Below, in pieces: positions 50,040 through 58,647 of a DNA stretch of 64,000 nt. Origin of the DNA: JACCTH01 sp035253825 (GTDB lineage: Bacteria > Actinomycetota > Acidimicrobiia > Spongiisociales > ZC4RG35). Each line of letters opens with the position of its first letter. Position 1 is the first letter of the stretch. A program made the position numbers and the translations under genes. The stretch lies in contig DATFBM010000005.1 of assembly GCA_035253825.1 (NCBI GenBank), positions 24,457 through 88,456 of the forward strand, written 5' to 3'. The notes under the pieces were generated by a model. It was given only the letters and a program-made list of their open reading frames with translations. It was not told where the DNA came from and searched no databases.

Positions 50040-51385
50040 CAGCGGTCGACGTCTCCCATCACCGGATCGAGCGAGGCGATGGTGGCGATGGTGTCAGCCA
50101 CCAGCGAGTCGGCCATCATGATCGGCAATGCCTGCAGGTTATAGAACGACGGCGCCCTGACATGAACCCGATAGGGAATCCCCTCTCCATTCGACACGAT
50201 GTAGCAGCCGAGCTCACCCCGGGGTCCCTCCACTGCCGCATACGTCTCCCCGGGCGGAACTCGAAATCCCTCAGTGAAGATCTTGAAGTGATGGATCAGA
50301 GCTTCCATCGATTCGTCGATCCGCGCCCTCGGGGGCGGGGTGACCTTGCGGTCGTCTGATCGGAAGTCGCCCTTGGGCATCGCCTCGGCTACCTGCTCGA
50401 CGATCCGGGCCGACTGCAAGATCTCCTCGATGCGCACCCGATAGCGGTCATAGACATCGCCCCGCTCACCGACCGGGACCTCGAACTCGTACTGCTCTAT
50501 CCCCGAGTAAGGGAAGACCTTGCGCAGGTCCCAGTCGACTCCGGTCGAGCGGAGAGTGGGGCCGGTGATGCTATACGCCAAACACTCCTCGGCGGTGATG
50601 ACTCCGATCCCCTGGGTGCGGCCGGTCCAGATCGGGTTCTCCTTCAGCATGTCGTCGTAGTCCCCAATTCGGGCCCTCATGTTTTCGGCGATGGCCTTGA
50701 CGTCGGCCCGCCAGCCGGGAGGAAGGTCAGCAGCTACCCCTCCGGGGCGGATGTAGTTGTGGTTCATCCGCAGCCCGGTGACTTTCTCGAAGAACGCCAG
50801 CACCTGCTCCCGTTCGCGGAAGCCATAGGTCATGATCGAAAGCGCCCCGATGTCCATGCCGTTGGTGGCCATGGCCACGAGGTGGGAGGAGATCCGATTG
50901 AGTTCAGTCATCAGCACCCGGATGGCGTCGGCCCGGGGCGGTACCTCGATCCCCAGCAGTCGCTCGGTGGCGAGCGAAAAGGCGAGCTCGTTATGGAAGG
51001 AGGCCAGGTAGTCCATGCGGGTGACGTTGGTAGGGCCCTGCATGAAGGTCAGCGCCTCGGCCGTCTTCTCCATCCCGGTGTGGAGATAACCGATGACGGG
51101 CTTGGTCCTCCGGATGATCTCGCCTTCGAGTTCGATCTGGAGTCGTAAAACGCCATGTGTCGAAGGGTGCTGGGGACCCATGTTGACGATCATCCGCTCG
51201 TCATCGGAGAAATCGTCGTCGAAGACGTAGTCGTCTGAGACCACCGCACCCACCTGCTCGGCGAGCCGGAACCCGCTCTCCTCCTGACGCATCTCCTGGG
51301 CGCCTTCGTCGGTGGCAGCGGTATCGGGCTCCTCGGTTCCCGAGATCCAGAGATCGATTTCCTGACGGGTCTTCTGGTCGGTCAT
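50039..51385 (-). CDS. nuoD: NADH-quinone oxidoreductase subunit D (cluster 2)
   Basis: This 49-kDa subunit has 448 residues. The quinone-site region is NMGPQHPSTHGVLRLQIELEGE, followed by GYLHTGMEKTAE and the C-terminal MGDVDR. An acidic N-terminal extension of about 65 residues, absent from NuoD1, precedes the core (EEPDTAATDEGAQEM). It starts one base after the nuoC2 stop. It is the last nuo gene of the A-B-C-D sub-operon, followed by the NTF2-like gene. Confidence 0.95.
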   Translation of the reverse strand: MTDQKTRQEIDLWISGTEEPDTAATDEGAQEMRQEESGFRLAEQVGAVVSDDYVFDDDFSDDERMIVNMGPQHPSTHGVLRLQIELEGEIIRRTKPVIGYLHTGMEKTAEALTFMQGPTNVTRMDYLASFHNELAFSLATERLLGIEVPPRADAIRVLMTELNRISSHLVAMATNGMDIGALSIMTYGFREREQVLAFFEKVTGLRMNHNYIRPGGVAADLPPGWRADVKAIAENMRARIGDYDDMLKENPIWTGRTQGIGVITAEECLAYSITGPTLRSTGVDWDLRKVFPYSGIEQYEFEVPVGERGDVYDRYRVRIEEILQSARIVEQVAEAMPKGDFRSDDRKVTPPPRARIDESMEALIHHFKIFTEGFRVPPGETYAAVEGPRGELGCYIVSNGEGIPYRVHVRAPSFYNLQALPIMMADSLVADTIATIASLDPVMGDVDR

Positions 51386-51386
51386 C

Positions 51387-51854
51387 TCAGCTCACCTTGT
51401 GCGAGCCCTTGAACTGCACCGGCACCGATCCGGTGGCGAAGTCCTTCCGCAACGGAAAGCCCTCCCAGTCGTCCGGCATCAGGATGCGGGTGAGATCAGG
51501 GTGGTCGGCGAAAGTGATGCCGAACATGTCGAAGACCTCGCGCTCGGCATAATTCGCCCCCGGCCAGACCGGGACCAGCGAAGGCACGGTTGGCTCATCT
51601 CCGGAGGCGCCGACGATGATTCGCAGCCGCAACCGGTGTTGGAGGGACAGGAGGTTGACGACCACATCGAACCGAGGTTCCCGATCCAACCAGTCGACGG
51701 CAGTGATATCGGAAAGGAGCTCGAAACCCGCTTCCCGAGCGGCTTCGGCGAATTCCCGCAAGCTCTCGGTGGGAACTCGCACCACCTCCTCGCCCGCGCC
51801 CTCGAGCCATTGCGCACCGCTGAAACCACCGAGGAGGGCCTGAGAAGTGGTCAT
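51387..51854 (-). CDS. nuoC: NADH-quinone oxidoreductase subunit C (cluster 2)
   Basis: This 30-kDa peripheral subunit has 155 residues. Core elements: GFELLSDITAVDWLDREPRF, VPVWPGANYAEREVFDMFGI and ILMPDDWEGFPLRKDF. The start overlaps nuoB2 as ATGA (51851-51854), and the longer frame to 52034 lies inside nuoB2. It is shorter than NuoC1 because it lacks the acidic N- and C-terminal tails. Confidence 0.93.
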   Translation of the reverse strand: MTTSQALLGGFSGAQWLEGAGEEVVRVPTESLREFAEAAREAGFELLSDITAVDWLDREPRFDVVVNLLSLQHRLRLRIIVGASGDEPTVPSLVPVWPGANYAEREVFDMFGITFADHPDLTRILMPDDWEGFPLRKDFATGSVPVQFKGSHKVS

Positions 51855-52318
51855 GCCTTGCCCGCCATGATGTTGTCGTGGAGGGTGAGGATCCCGTGCA
51901 TGAGGCTCTGCGGGCCGGGGGGACAGCCGGGAACATAGATGTCGACCGGCACCACCTGATCGACTCCTTGGACCAGGGCATAGTTGTTGAACATTCCGCC
52001 GGTGGAGGCGCAGGCGCCCATCGAGATCACCCATTTCGGGTCGGGCATCTGGTCATAGACCTGGCGCAGGACCGGAGCCATTTTCTGACTCACCCGCCCG
52101 GCGACGATCATGAGGTCGGCCTGACGGGGCGAAGCTCGAAACACTTCCATCCCGAATCGCGCCAGGTCATAGTGGGCGGCGCCTGTCGCCATCATCTCGA
52201 TGGCACAGCAAGCGAGGCCGAACGTGGCCGGAAACATCGACCGACTCTGGGCCCAACGCGCTGCTTTGTCGATAGTGGTCGTCAGGAGGTTGGTGGGGGC
52301 AGTCCGACGAACGCTCAC
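51851..52318 (-). CDS. nuoB: NADH-quinone oxidoreductase subunit B (cluster 2)
   Basis: This is the N2-cluster subunit, 155 residues. All four ligands are seen: FGLACCAIEMMA, GACASTGGMFN and VPGCPPGPQ. Start is GTG 52318, overlapping the nuoA2 stop as GTGA; the upstream frame to 52393 is inside nuoA2. ACASTGGM is the form usual in 14-subunit complexes, whereas NuoB1 has SCSNCGGP. Confidence 0.94.
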   Translation of the reverse strand: MSVRRTAPTNLLTTTIDKAARWAQSRSMFPATFGLACCAIEMMATGAAHYDLARFGMEVFRASPRQADLMIVAGRVSQKMAPVLRQVYDQMPDPKWVISMGACASTGGMFNNYALVQGVDQVVPVDIYVPGCPPGPQSLMHGILTLHDNIMAGKA

Positions 52319-52722
52319 GCCGCCCGCTCTTCGTCTACCGATCGGTATCGAGCGCGCCGGCTGACGTTCCAATCGAGGGCCCCCCGCTTCCATACATAGA
52401 TCAGCGTCTCCAAAACGAAGAGAGTGAAGATCCCCATTGCTGCCACGCCGTACCAGCCGAGATCAGGAAAGCGAGTCGCCCAGGCGAAGAGGAAAATGAT
52501 CTCGACGTCGAAGATCACGAACAGCATCGCCACCAGATAGAACTTGACCGGAAAGCGCTGCACGGGCTCGGTCTCGGGAAGGATTCCGCACTCGTAAGGA
52601 GCGAGCTTTTCGGGGGTGGGATTGCGGGGCGAAAAGAACCGGGAAACGAAGAGCGAAACTCCAACGAAGGCGACCGCCAGGGCGGCCATGATCGCAATCG
52701 GCAGATAGTCGATCAGCTGCAT
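52315..52722 (-). CDS. nuoA: NADH-quinone oxidoreductase subunit A (cluster 2)
   Basis: This three-helix subunit has 135 residues. The loop KLAPYECGILPETEPVQRF and helix VAMLFVIFDVEIIFLFAWA are diagnostic. It opens cluster 2 and lies 36 bases after the geranylgeranyl reductase stop on the same strand, so transcription probably comes from upstream of that gene. The C-terminal tail after the third helix is basic and longer than in NuoA1. Confidence 0.95.
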   Translation of the reverse strand: MQLIDYLPIAIMAALAVAFVGVSLFVSRFFSPRNPTPEKLAPYECGILPETEPVQRFPVKFYLVAMLFVIFDVEIIFLFAWATRFPDLGWYGVAAMGIFTLFVLETLIYVWKRGALDWNVSRRARYRSVDEERAA

Positions 52723-52758
52723 CGAGACCGAGCTTAGGGACGAGGAAATGTCACCAGA

Positions 52759-53997
52759 TCACTTGACCGGAAGCGGCCTGACGGCGGCGGCAAGCACGTT
52801 GTAGGCCCTTTCCCCGGCCGATTTCTCATTCTCATCGAGCAAATTCGACATCACCTTCAACGTCCACTCCATCAACGGCCGGCTGCGAATGCCTACCTGG
52901 GCCAGCGACCTCATTACCGACGGGTAGGCGATCAGCTTCACGAAGACGCGGGCCATCTTGTAATAGAGGCCGAATTCGGCGTCGAGCTCGCGTCCGTAGC
53001 CGGCCAGGACCCCGGGATCGTCGCCGGCCATCGCTTCGGAGATGTAGCGGGCGGCGATGGCGCCGGTCTCATAGGCGTAGGAGATTCCTTCTCCATTCCA
53101 CGGATTGATGGCGCCGGCAGCGTCGCCGATGGTGAGCCAATTGGGCCCGACCGATGGCGAGCGCGAAAAGCTCATAATCAGCTTGCCACCCACCGGCTCG
53201 GTCAGCTTCGACGCCTCCGACAGTTCCCAATACTCGGGAGCGATGCGGACGTAGTCGGCCATCATTTTCGAAGTGTTGACACCCTTCCATCGCTTCGAGG
53301 TGGAAAGCAGACCGACGCCGACGTTGACGGTGCCATCGCCGAGGGGGAACACCCAGCCATAGCCCGGCATGTTGTCTCCACGTTCGTCCCTCATGTCGAG
53401 CTGGCTTTCCAGAAAAGGATCTTGCGATCGCGGAGATGAGTAATACCCGCGGGCGGCCATTCCCATTGGGTAGTCCTTGCGTCGCACGGTCCCCAGCTCG
53501 CGGCCGAAGCGGTTCATCGAGCCGTCGGCGATGACCACGAAGGCCGGTTCCACGGTCCGGGTCTCGCCTTCGTGGATCAGGTCGACCGCTTTGAGCTGTC
53601 GGTTCTCCACCTGGGGCAGGGCCTCGGTCTTCTCGAGCACTTCTGCCCCTTGCTTGCGGGCGAGTGCTGCCACCTGGGCGTCGAGGTCGCGACGGCGGAT
53701 CACTCCTCCCCAGTTCGGATACTTGGAGTGGTCGGGCCAGCTCATCTCCAAGTAGAGCTCCGGTCCGGCGTAGGAGCGAAGGCCGGTGATGCGATGGAAC
53801 TCGGGGACCTCGAAATCGAAGCCCATCTGTTCGAGCCAGTAGATAGCCCGCGGGGTCAAGCCATCCCCACAGGTCTTGTCGCGGGGGTACTCCTTCTTCT
53901 CAACCAGAGTCACTTGATGACCAGCGCGGGCTAGCCAGTAGGCAGCCGCTGAACCAGCCGGACCCCCGCCGACTACGAGCACCGAGGAATCGGGCAT
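52759..53997 (-). CDS. Geranylgeranyl reductase family flavoprotein (menaquinone-tail reductase candidate)
   Basis: This FAD-dependent reductase has about 412 residues. The dinucleotide fold is SVLVVGGGPAGSAAAYWLAR, followed by the family motif KEYPRDKTCGDGLTPRA and the second FAD segment TIGDAAGAINPWNGEGI. Actinobacterial members (MenJ type) reduce one isoprene double bond of menaquinone; others act on archaeal lipids or chlorophyll side chains. Position directly before nuoA2 favours the quinone role. I chose ATG 53997 (MPDSSVLVVGGG) and not 54045, which would overlap the divergent rex gene. Confidence 0.85.
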   Translation of the reverse strand: MPDSSVLVVGGGPAGSAAAYWLARAGHQVTLVEKKEYPRDKTCGDGLTPRAIYWLEQMGFDFEVPEFHRITGLRSYAGPELYLEMSWPDHSKYPNWGGVIRRRDLDAQVAALARKQGAEVLEKTEALPQVENRQLKAVDLIHEGETRTVEPAFVVIADGSMNRFGRELGTVRRKDYPMGMAARGYYSSPRSQDPFLESQLDMRDERGDNMPGYGWVFPLGDGTVNVGVGLLSTSKRWKGVNTSKMMADYVRIAPEYWELSEASKLTEPVGGKLIMSFSRSPSVGPNWLTIGDAAGAINPWNGEGISYAYETGAIAARYISEAMAGDDPGVLAGYGRELDAEFGLYYKMARVFVKLIAYPSVMRSLAQVGIRSRPLMEWTLKVMSNLLDENEKSAGERAYNVLAAAVRPLPVK

Positions 53998-54022
53998 CGG
54001 TTGCGAGGTTACCGTTGGGTGG

Positions 54023-54643
54023 GTGAAGGACATTCCGCGGGCCACGGTCGGTCGGCTGGCCCGCTATCTGCAAGGCCTCGACGAAGTTACTTCACAGACG
54101 GTCTCATCGAATGACATCGCCGACGCGGTAGGCGTGAGTGCCGCCCAGGTGAGACGGGATCTCTCCTATCTCGGTCATCAAGGAATTCGCGGTGTGGGTT
54201 ACGAGACTGCTCACCTGCGCTCAACGATTCGACGCGAACTAGGGCTTCTCGAGAACGTGGGCGTGGCGATCGTCGGAGCGGGACACCTTGGCCAGGCACT
54301 GGCGGGTTACGGTGGCTTCGACGAGCGGGGGTTCACAATCTCGGGGCTTTACGACGTCGACCCACGCAAGGTCGGCAACGTGGTCCACGGCTACCCGATA
54401 AAGCACATCGACCGGCTCACCGACGATGCCCGCGCCCGCCGTTTCGCAATCGCCATCATCGCCACTCCGGCCGAGGCCGCCCCTGAGGTGCTGAGGCGTT
54501 TGGCCGAGTCAGGGGTTCGCTCGGTGTTGAACTTCGCTCCGGCGGCATTGCGTCCGCCGTCGTCAGTGGAGGTGCGCAATGTCGACCTCTCGACCGAGTT
54601 GCAGATCCTCAGCTTCTACCGCGGTCGCAACGGCCAAGGCTGA
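54023..54643 (+). CDS. rex: Redox-sensing transcriptional repressor Rex
   Basis: Rex binds DNA when NAD+ is high and lets go when NADH rises. The 206-residue protein has the winged helix (VSSNDIADAVGVSAAQVRRDLSYLG) and a Rossmann domain (VGVAIVGAGHLGQALAGYGGF) with the swapped C-terminal helix (LQILSFYRGRN). It is divergent from the reductase-nuo2 operon with 25 bases between start codons. That is a natural target, but no clear TTGTGAA-type operator is visible in the gap; it may lie within coding sequence. GTG start. Confidence 0.94.
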   Translation: MKDIPRATVGRLARYLQGLDEVTSQTVSSNDIADAVGVSAAQVRRDLSYLGHQGIRGVGYETAHLRSTIRRELGLLENVGVAIVGAGHLGQALAGYGGFDERGFTISGLYDVDPRKVGNVVHGYPIKHIDRLTDDARARRFAIAIIATPAEAAPEVLRRLAESGVRSVLNFAPAALRPPSSVEVRNVDLSTELQILSFYRGRNGQG

Positions 54644-54704
54644 GGGGTCGTTCTAGGCGCCGAAACCGCTTATTTGCGAGGGGTCTGACTGATAAAAACG
54701 CTGA

Positions 54705-55058
54705 TCATGCGCCTTCGGCGAGCTCTTCGTGTTGGCGCAGGGCGACAAGGAAGCCGACGAAGAGAGAGGCCGAGACCACCAAGTAAGTGATGGGGATGAT
54801 CCGGACCTCAAAGGAGTTGAGACCCTCGATATCCGCCGGGCGGGGTCCCCGGGGGGCATAGATCACAAAAAGCAACGAGGAAATGGTCAGCCAGCCAAAG
54901 ATTCCTGCTCCCACCAGCAAGAGGCCTAACCGCTTTCCGGTATTGGTGTAGAGCAGCAGGTAGATGGTGCCGTAGAAGATGGCGAAGGCGGCAAGGGTGA
55001 GGATGATCCCGGTCACGAAGAGATTGGCCGACAACAGCTCGCGGAAAAACTCCCTCAT
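54705..55058 (-). CDS. Small membrane protein of the quinol-cytochrome c reductase operon
   Basis: This 117-residue protein has three membrane helices (LFVTGIILTLAAFAIFYGTIYLLL in two halves, LGLLLVGAGIFGWLTISSLL, IPITYLVVSASLFVGFLVAL). No metal-binding motif or known family is recognised. It overlaps the cytochrome c gene upstream by four bases and is the last gene of the operon. It could be a small structural subunit of the reductase. Confidence 0.75.
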   Translation of the reverse strand: MREFFRELLSANLFVTGIILTLAAFAIFYGTIYLLLYTNTGKRLGLLLVGAGIFGWLTISSLLFVIYAPRGPRPADIEGLNSFEVRIIPITYLVVSASLFVGFLVALRQHEELAEGA

Positions 55059-56755
55059 TCCTCGGCGGCCCCCAGTCCATTGAGATTGCCGGTCCGCAGA
55101 TATCTGGCGATGAGCTCGATGTCCTCCATGCTCAGCACCCGACCGAAGGCCGGCATCCGACCGCTTCCGATCCCATTGACCCCGTAGGCCTCAGCCGCTG
55201 TCGAGCCTTCGGTAATGAATTCGACCAATGCTTCCTGGTCGAGGAACTGGACATTGGGCCTCCCTTCCCAGAGAGCGGGGCCGAGGGCCCCCGATCCAGC
55301 CTCCTGGGTAAACGGGAGCCCAGCCGACCAACCGGCGGTGTGGCAGCGGGCGCAGTAGGCATTGAACAGGTAGACCGCCCGCGCCGCCTCCTCTGCATTT
55401 CCGTCGAAGCCTTCCGCCACCCCCTCGAGGTCGATCGTCCACTTGGCGTCTGCGGCCGCCTGCTCGAGGTGGTCGAGCGCGGTTTGAGCATTGGTGAGGA
55501 GACGCTCTTCGTTCGTCCGGGTGACATCGGTCTGAAGGGCGATGCTTTCATTGGCCGAAACCCCCCGCTCGGCCACCACCAGGTCGGCTTCGCCACTCGA
55601 CTCAGGATTTGCCGGATCGAGAGTCAGCACGGCGAGGCCGTCGGGTCGAACTGCCGCCAGGGCGTCAGTGAGCAAGGTCGAGATGGTGCCTTCGGCGGCA
55701 TCGCTGATTCCATCTCCGTCGCCGTCATCGCCGGTTTCGGACCGAGCCGCCTCCATTCGCGCTATGAAAGAAGCTAGGAGAGGATTGGCTTCGACCTGAT
55801 CAGTAAGCCCGGTCAATACTTCGTCGAGCACTTCGTCATCGGGTCGGCCGGTCGACTGGCCATTGGCCGGATCGAAGGTGACGGCTTCGACTCCGGGCAG
55901 GTCCCAGATAGCCGCAAACTCCGCCGTCAACTCATTGAGCTCGGTCTCGGCCACGTCGGAGAGGCCATCACCATCGGTGTCTATGCCCGAAGCCGCGGTA
56001 TCGAGGGTGTCTCGCATCTCCACCGTCAGCGCCAGCGCTTGATCGGCGATTCCTCTCGCCGCCTGGATGGTCGCTACCAGCTGGGCTTGTTCGGCGATCA
56101 CCGCATCCATCAAGGATTCGGCGCTGGCCAGCTTCTGCTGCTCGGCGCTGATCCGTCCCCCGACCCGCCCCAGGGCTTCCTGCTGACTGATCTGGATCGA
56201 CTCGATGTAGTTGACGATGTCCTGGACCTGGTTCTCATTCATCGCTCCGCCACCGGCCAGTCCCCACGCTGGCATCGGCGTGTTGGGCCGTCCGAAGGTG
56301 ATCCAGTAATTCACCTCATCCGCTTCGTAGCGATAGAAGATGTCGTCGAGGGAAGGAACACTCCATTGCGTACTGACCCCGGTCCGCTTTTCGATGTAGA
56401 CCGCGCTTCCGCCCGATCCGCCCGGCCCGTGACAATCGAAGCAACCGAACTCCGCCACCAGATGCTCCCCGCGGGTGATGGACTCTTCCCCGAACTGATC
56501 GACGAAGCTCTCCTGTCGGGCCCCTTCCCCGAGGAAATACAGGGGAAGGCTGACGGCCAGGAAGCCGGCGAAGAGCACCGCCCCCTGCTGAACCCGCTCG
56601 AGCCGGCGAGTTTCGAGCTCCTCATCTGTTCGACCGGTGGACTGGTTGGGGGGAATCTCCTCTTTGCCCCGCGAGCGGAGGGCCGACACCCCAAGGAAGG
56701 CGAGCCAGGCCACGCCGCCCACGACGGCCAGAGTGATGACGAGGCTCGAACTCAT
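55055..56755 (-). CDS. Two-haem cytochrome c with thrombospondin-3-like calcium repeats
   Basis: This 566-residue membrane-anchored protein begins with one helix, has a second near residue 65 and then two c-type haem sites: CFDCH near residue 104 and CARCH near residue 480. About 330 residues lie between, mostly helical, with two calcium-binding TSP3-like units DTDGDGLSDVAE and DGDGDGISDAAE. Such a spacer between haem domains is unusual. It overlaps the Rieske gene (ATGA) and the last gene, so it is the cytochrome c1/c-type acceptor of this operon. Longer upstream frame lies inside the Rieske gene. Confidence 0.85.
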   Translation of the reverse strand: MSSSLVITLAVVGGVAWLAFLGVSALRSRGKEEIPPNQSTGRTDEELETRRLERVQQGAVLFAGFLAVSLPLYFLGEGARQESFVDQFGEESITRGEHLVAEFGCFDCHGPGGSGGSAVYIEKRTGVSTQWSVPSLDDIFYRYEADEVNYWITFGRPNTPMPAWGLAGGGAMNENQVQDIVNYIESIQISQQEALGRVGGRISAEQQKLASAESLMDAVIAEQAQLVATIQAARGIADQALALTVEMRDTLDTAASGIDTDGDGLSDVAETELNELTAEFAAIWDLPGVEAVTFDPANGQSTGRPDDEVLDEVLTGLTDQVEANPLLASFIARMEAARSETGDDGDGDGISDAAEGTISTLLTDALAAVRPDGLAVLTLDPANPESSGEADLVVAERGVSANESIALQTDVTRTNEERLLTNAQTALDHLEQAAADAKWTIDLEGVAEGFDGNAEEAARAVYLFNAYCARCHTAGWSAGLPFTQEAGSGALGPALWEGRPNVQFLDQEALVEFITEGSTAAEAYGVNGIGSGRMPAFGRVLSMEDIELIARYLRTGNLNGLGAAEE

Positions 56756-57609
56756 TCCTCGGCAGCCACCAGGGCGATGCAGGAAGGACCCTGCGGATAG
56801 GGAACGGTCCGCGAAGGGGCGCGGGGGGTTTGGATGATGCTGCCGGTGTGAATGATGAAGCGATCGTCGATCAACTCCACTTGAAATCGGTCGAGATTGC
56901 GCGGGGCCGGGCCAGCGAAGTACTCGCCGATCGCGTCGTACTTGGATCCGTGGCAAGGACACTCAAAGCCTTGCGAAGTCGCACACCAGGGAACCCGGCA
57001 CCCGAGGTGGACGCAGCGCTGATAGAGGGCCATGAGACCGGCGGCCGCCACACCCTTTCCTTCGAACTGGGCACTCAGGGTCTCGGTCGCCGGGACCACG
57101 TAGGCGCGGGCTTCGGGAATGAAGGCCGGGATGACGCCGCCGTCGGCGGTACGCGTGGCGGCTAGCAGGTCGGAGGGAGAACCGGCATCGATGCTGGCCC
57201 CGAACCCACCTTTCAGTTTGGGCCACATGAAGGCAAGCAACTCAATCCCGAGGATGGCCAGAAACGACCCGAAGGTCGCACTTAGGGCGCGGTTGAAGAA
57301 TTGCCGGCGACTGACGCCGGCTTCCTCCGGTGACACCTCGACCACCCGCTGTTCGTGGGTGACCGTGACCGCGGCAGGAACCACCTCTCGCTCCTCCTCG
57401 GCTTCGATCTCCACTGGCTCGCCGGCGGGCTCCACCAGAACTGGTTCCTCCACAGGGGGCGGCGACTTGTCGGCTCGCCTGGTCTCCCGAGACACCGCCT
57501 CGCGCCAGGAGGGGGCGCCAGTCGATCGCCGCCAGGCAATGGCGAAGGCGCCGAGCGCTGCCAGGAGGGCGACTCCGGCAATGCCAACCAGCAGCAAGGT
57601 CTGGCTCAT
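56752..57609 (-). CDS. Rieske 2Fe-2S protein of a cytochrome bc/b6f-type complex
   Basis: This 285-residue protein has an N-terminal helix, an acidic Pro/Glu/Val linker (about residues 40-85), a second helix (FGSFLAILGIELLAFMW) and a C-terminal Rieske fold. The cluster ligands are in CVHLGCRV (Cys-x-His) and CPCHGSKYD (Cys-xx-His), with a further disulfide-capable cysteine in each loop. SRRQFFN before the second helix resembles a twin-arginine motif. Start ATG 57609 overlaps the cytochrome b subunit gene as ATGA. It accepts electrons from menaquinol. Confidence 0.92.
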   Translation of the reverse strand: MSQTLLLVGIAGVALLAALGAFAIAWRRSTGAPSWREAVSRETRRADKSPPPVEEPVLVEPAGEPVEIEAEEEREVVPAAVTVTHEQRVVEVSPEEAGVSRRQFFNRALSATFGSFLAILGIELLAFMWPKLKGGFGASIDAGSPSDLLAATRTADGGVIPAFIPEARAYVVPATETLSAQFEGKGVAAAGLMALYQRCVHLGCRVPWCATSQGFECPCHGSKYDAIGEYFAGPAPRNLDRFQVELIDDRFIIHTGSIIQTPRAPSRTVPYPQGPSCIALVAAEE

Positions 57610-58637
57610 TCGAAATGCACCCAGTCTTTGATGTCGTCGAAGAAGACCCCGTCCTGCCATGGATAGGCGAAGTTGAACCCGCGCCCGCGGAAGAGCACCC
57701 CGAAGATGGTGAGAGTGGCCGAGCCCGCCATGAAGAGGGTGTAGACCATGATGGCGAACTTCCGATCGGAGGGCTTGGTCGAGGGGTTGCGATCGACATA
57801 GGGAATCGCCATGAAGCCGATCAACCCGACGATGGTCGGAACCGTCACCCCGGCGATTTGGGGATCGAAGTAGGAGAGCAGTTCCTGCAGCCCGAGGAAG
57901 TACCAAGGGGCCTTCGAGGGATTGGGGGTGGCATTGAAGTTGGCAGGGTCGAGTAATGGGGCCTGGAGGATGATCGAGAGGATCACCAGCACTCCCGTGA
58001 CAGCAAGCAGTGCCGAGAACTCGGCCAGCATCAAGTGGGGCCAGGTGTTGACTTTGTCGGTCGGCTCGGTCTTGACCTGCTGGATGGCCCGGGCCTTGAC
58101 CACGGTGAGGAGCCGTTGGGTGCGAACCCCTTCCGGTGTCCCTGCGGCCGGAACCACGGGGCGAGTGGCGACCAAAGCCGCCCTCCGCCCATTGCCGGAT
58201 CCGTTACCCGAGGTGTTCGGTGCCGACGGGGCCTCTGGCGCCTCGGGTGTCTCCGCCGGTACCTCCGGCAACGCCGCCGCCGGAGCATCTCCCGCCGCCA
58301 CCGCCACCAGCTCCTTTTCTGTGACCTCGGCCGGTTCGGGGGCCTCGGCCGGTTCGGGGACCTCCTCGGCCACCTCGACCGCCTCCGGCGTCGCAGGGGT
58401 TTCTTCGACACCGGCTTCTATCGACTCCGGTTCTTCGGTCGCCACCACCTCTTCGGGAGCAGACGGCTCTTCGCTGGCTGGCTCGGTGGCAGAGGCTGGC
58501 TCTGGTTCGGAAGCGGCTGGGGGCGTGGGAGGAGCCTCGCCCTTCATCTCCGCCAGCACTTGTTCGACCGGTAATCCGAGCGCCTTGGCCTTCGCCTCGG
58601 CTGAGCGTCGAAGGAGACTTTCGGGGATTTCTGCCAT
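57606..58637 (-). CDS. Cytochrome b C-terminal part (subunit IV type) with novel N-terminal motif
   Basis: The C-terminal ~165 residues are the subunit IV half of cytochrome b: TWPHLMLAEFSALLAVTGVLVIL, LLDPANFNATPNPSKAPWYFLGLQE in two pieces (the PEWY-like quinol site reads KAPWYF) and two more helices. Before this lie about 175 residues not found in standard subunit IV: a short helical motif PESLLRRSAEAKAKA at residues 5-19, then a long Pro/Ala/Glu-rich linker. The same helical motif starts two cytochrome c proteins at 62033 and 62776. The gene starts ten bases after the b6-type gene. Confidence 0.9.
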   Translation of the reverse strand: MAEIPESLLRRSAEAKAKALGLPVEQVLAEMKGEAPPTPPAASEPEPASATEPASEEPSAPEEVVATEEPESIEAGVEETPATPEAVEVAEEVPEPAEAPEPAEVTEKELVAVAAGDAPAAALPEVPAETPEAPEAPSAPNTSGNGSGNGRRAALVATRPVVPAAGTPEGVRTQRLLTVVKARAIQQVKTEPTDKVNTWPHLMLAEFSALLAVTGVLVILSIILQAPLLDPANFNATPNPSKAPWYFLGLQELLSYFDPQIAGVTVPTIVGLIGFMAIPYVDRNPSTKPSDRKFAIMVYTLFMAGSATLTIFGVLFRGRGFNFAYPWQDGVFFDDIKDWVHFE

Positions 58638-58647
58638 GGAAGAACTC

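Noticed and set aside
53998..54022. Rex operator in the gap between rex and the reductase gene
   Set aside because: The 25 bases show no TTGTGAA...TTCACAA-like symmetry.
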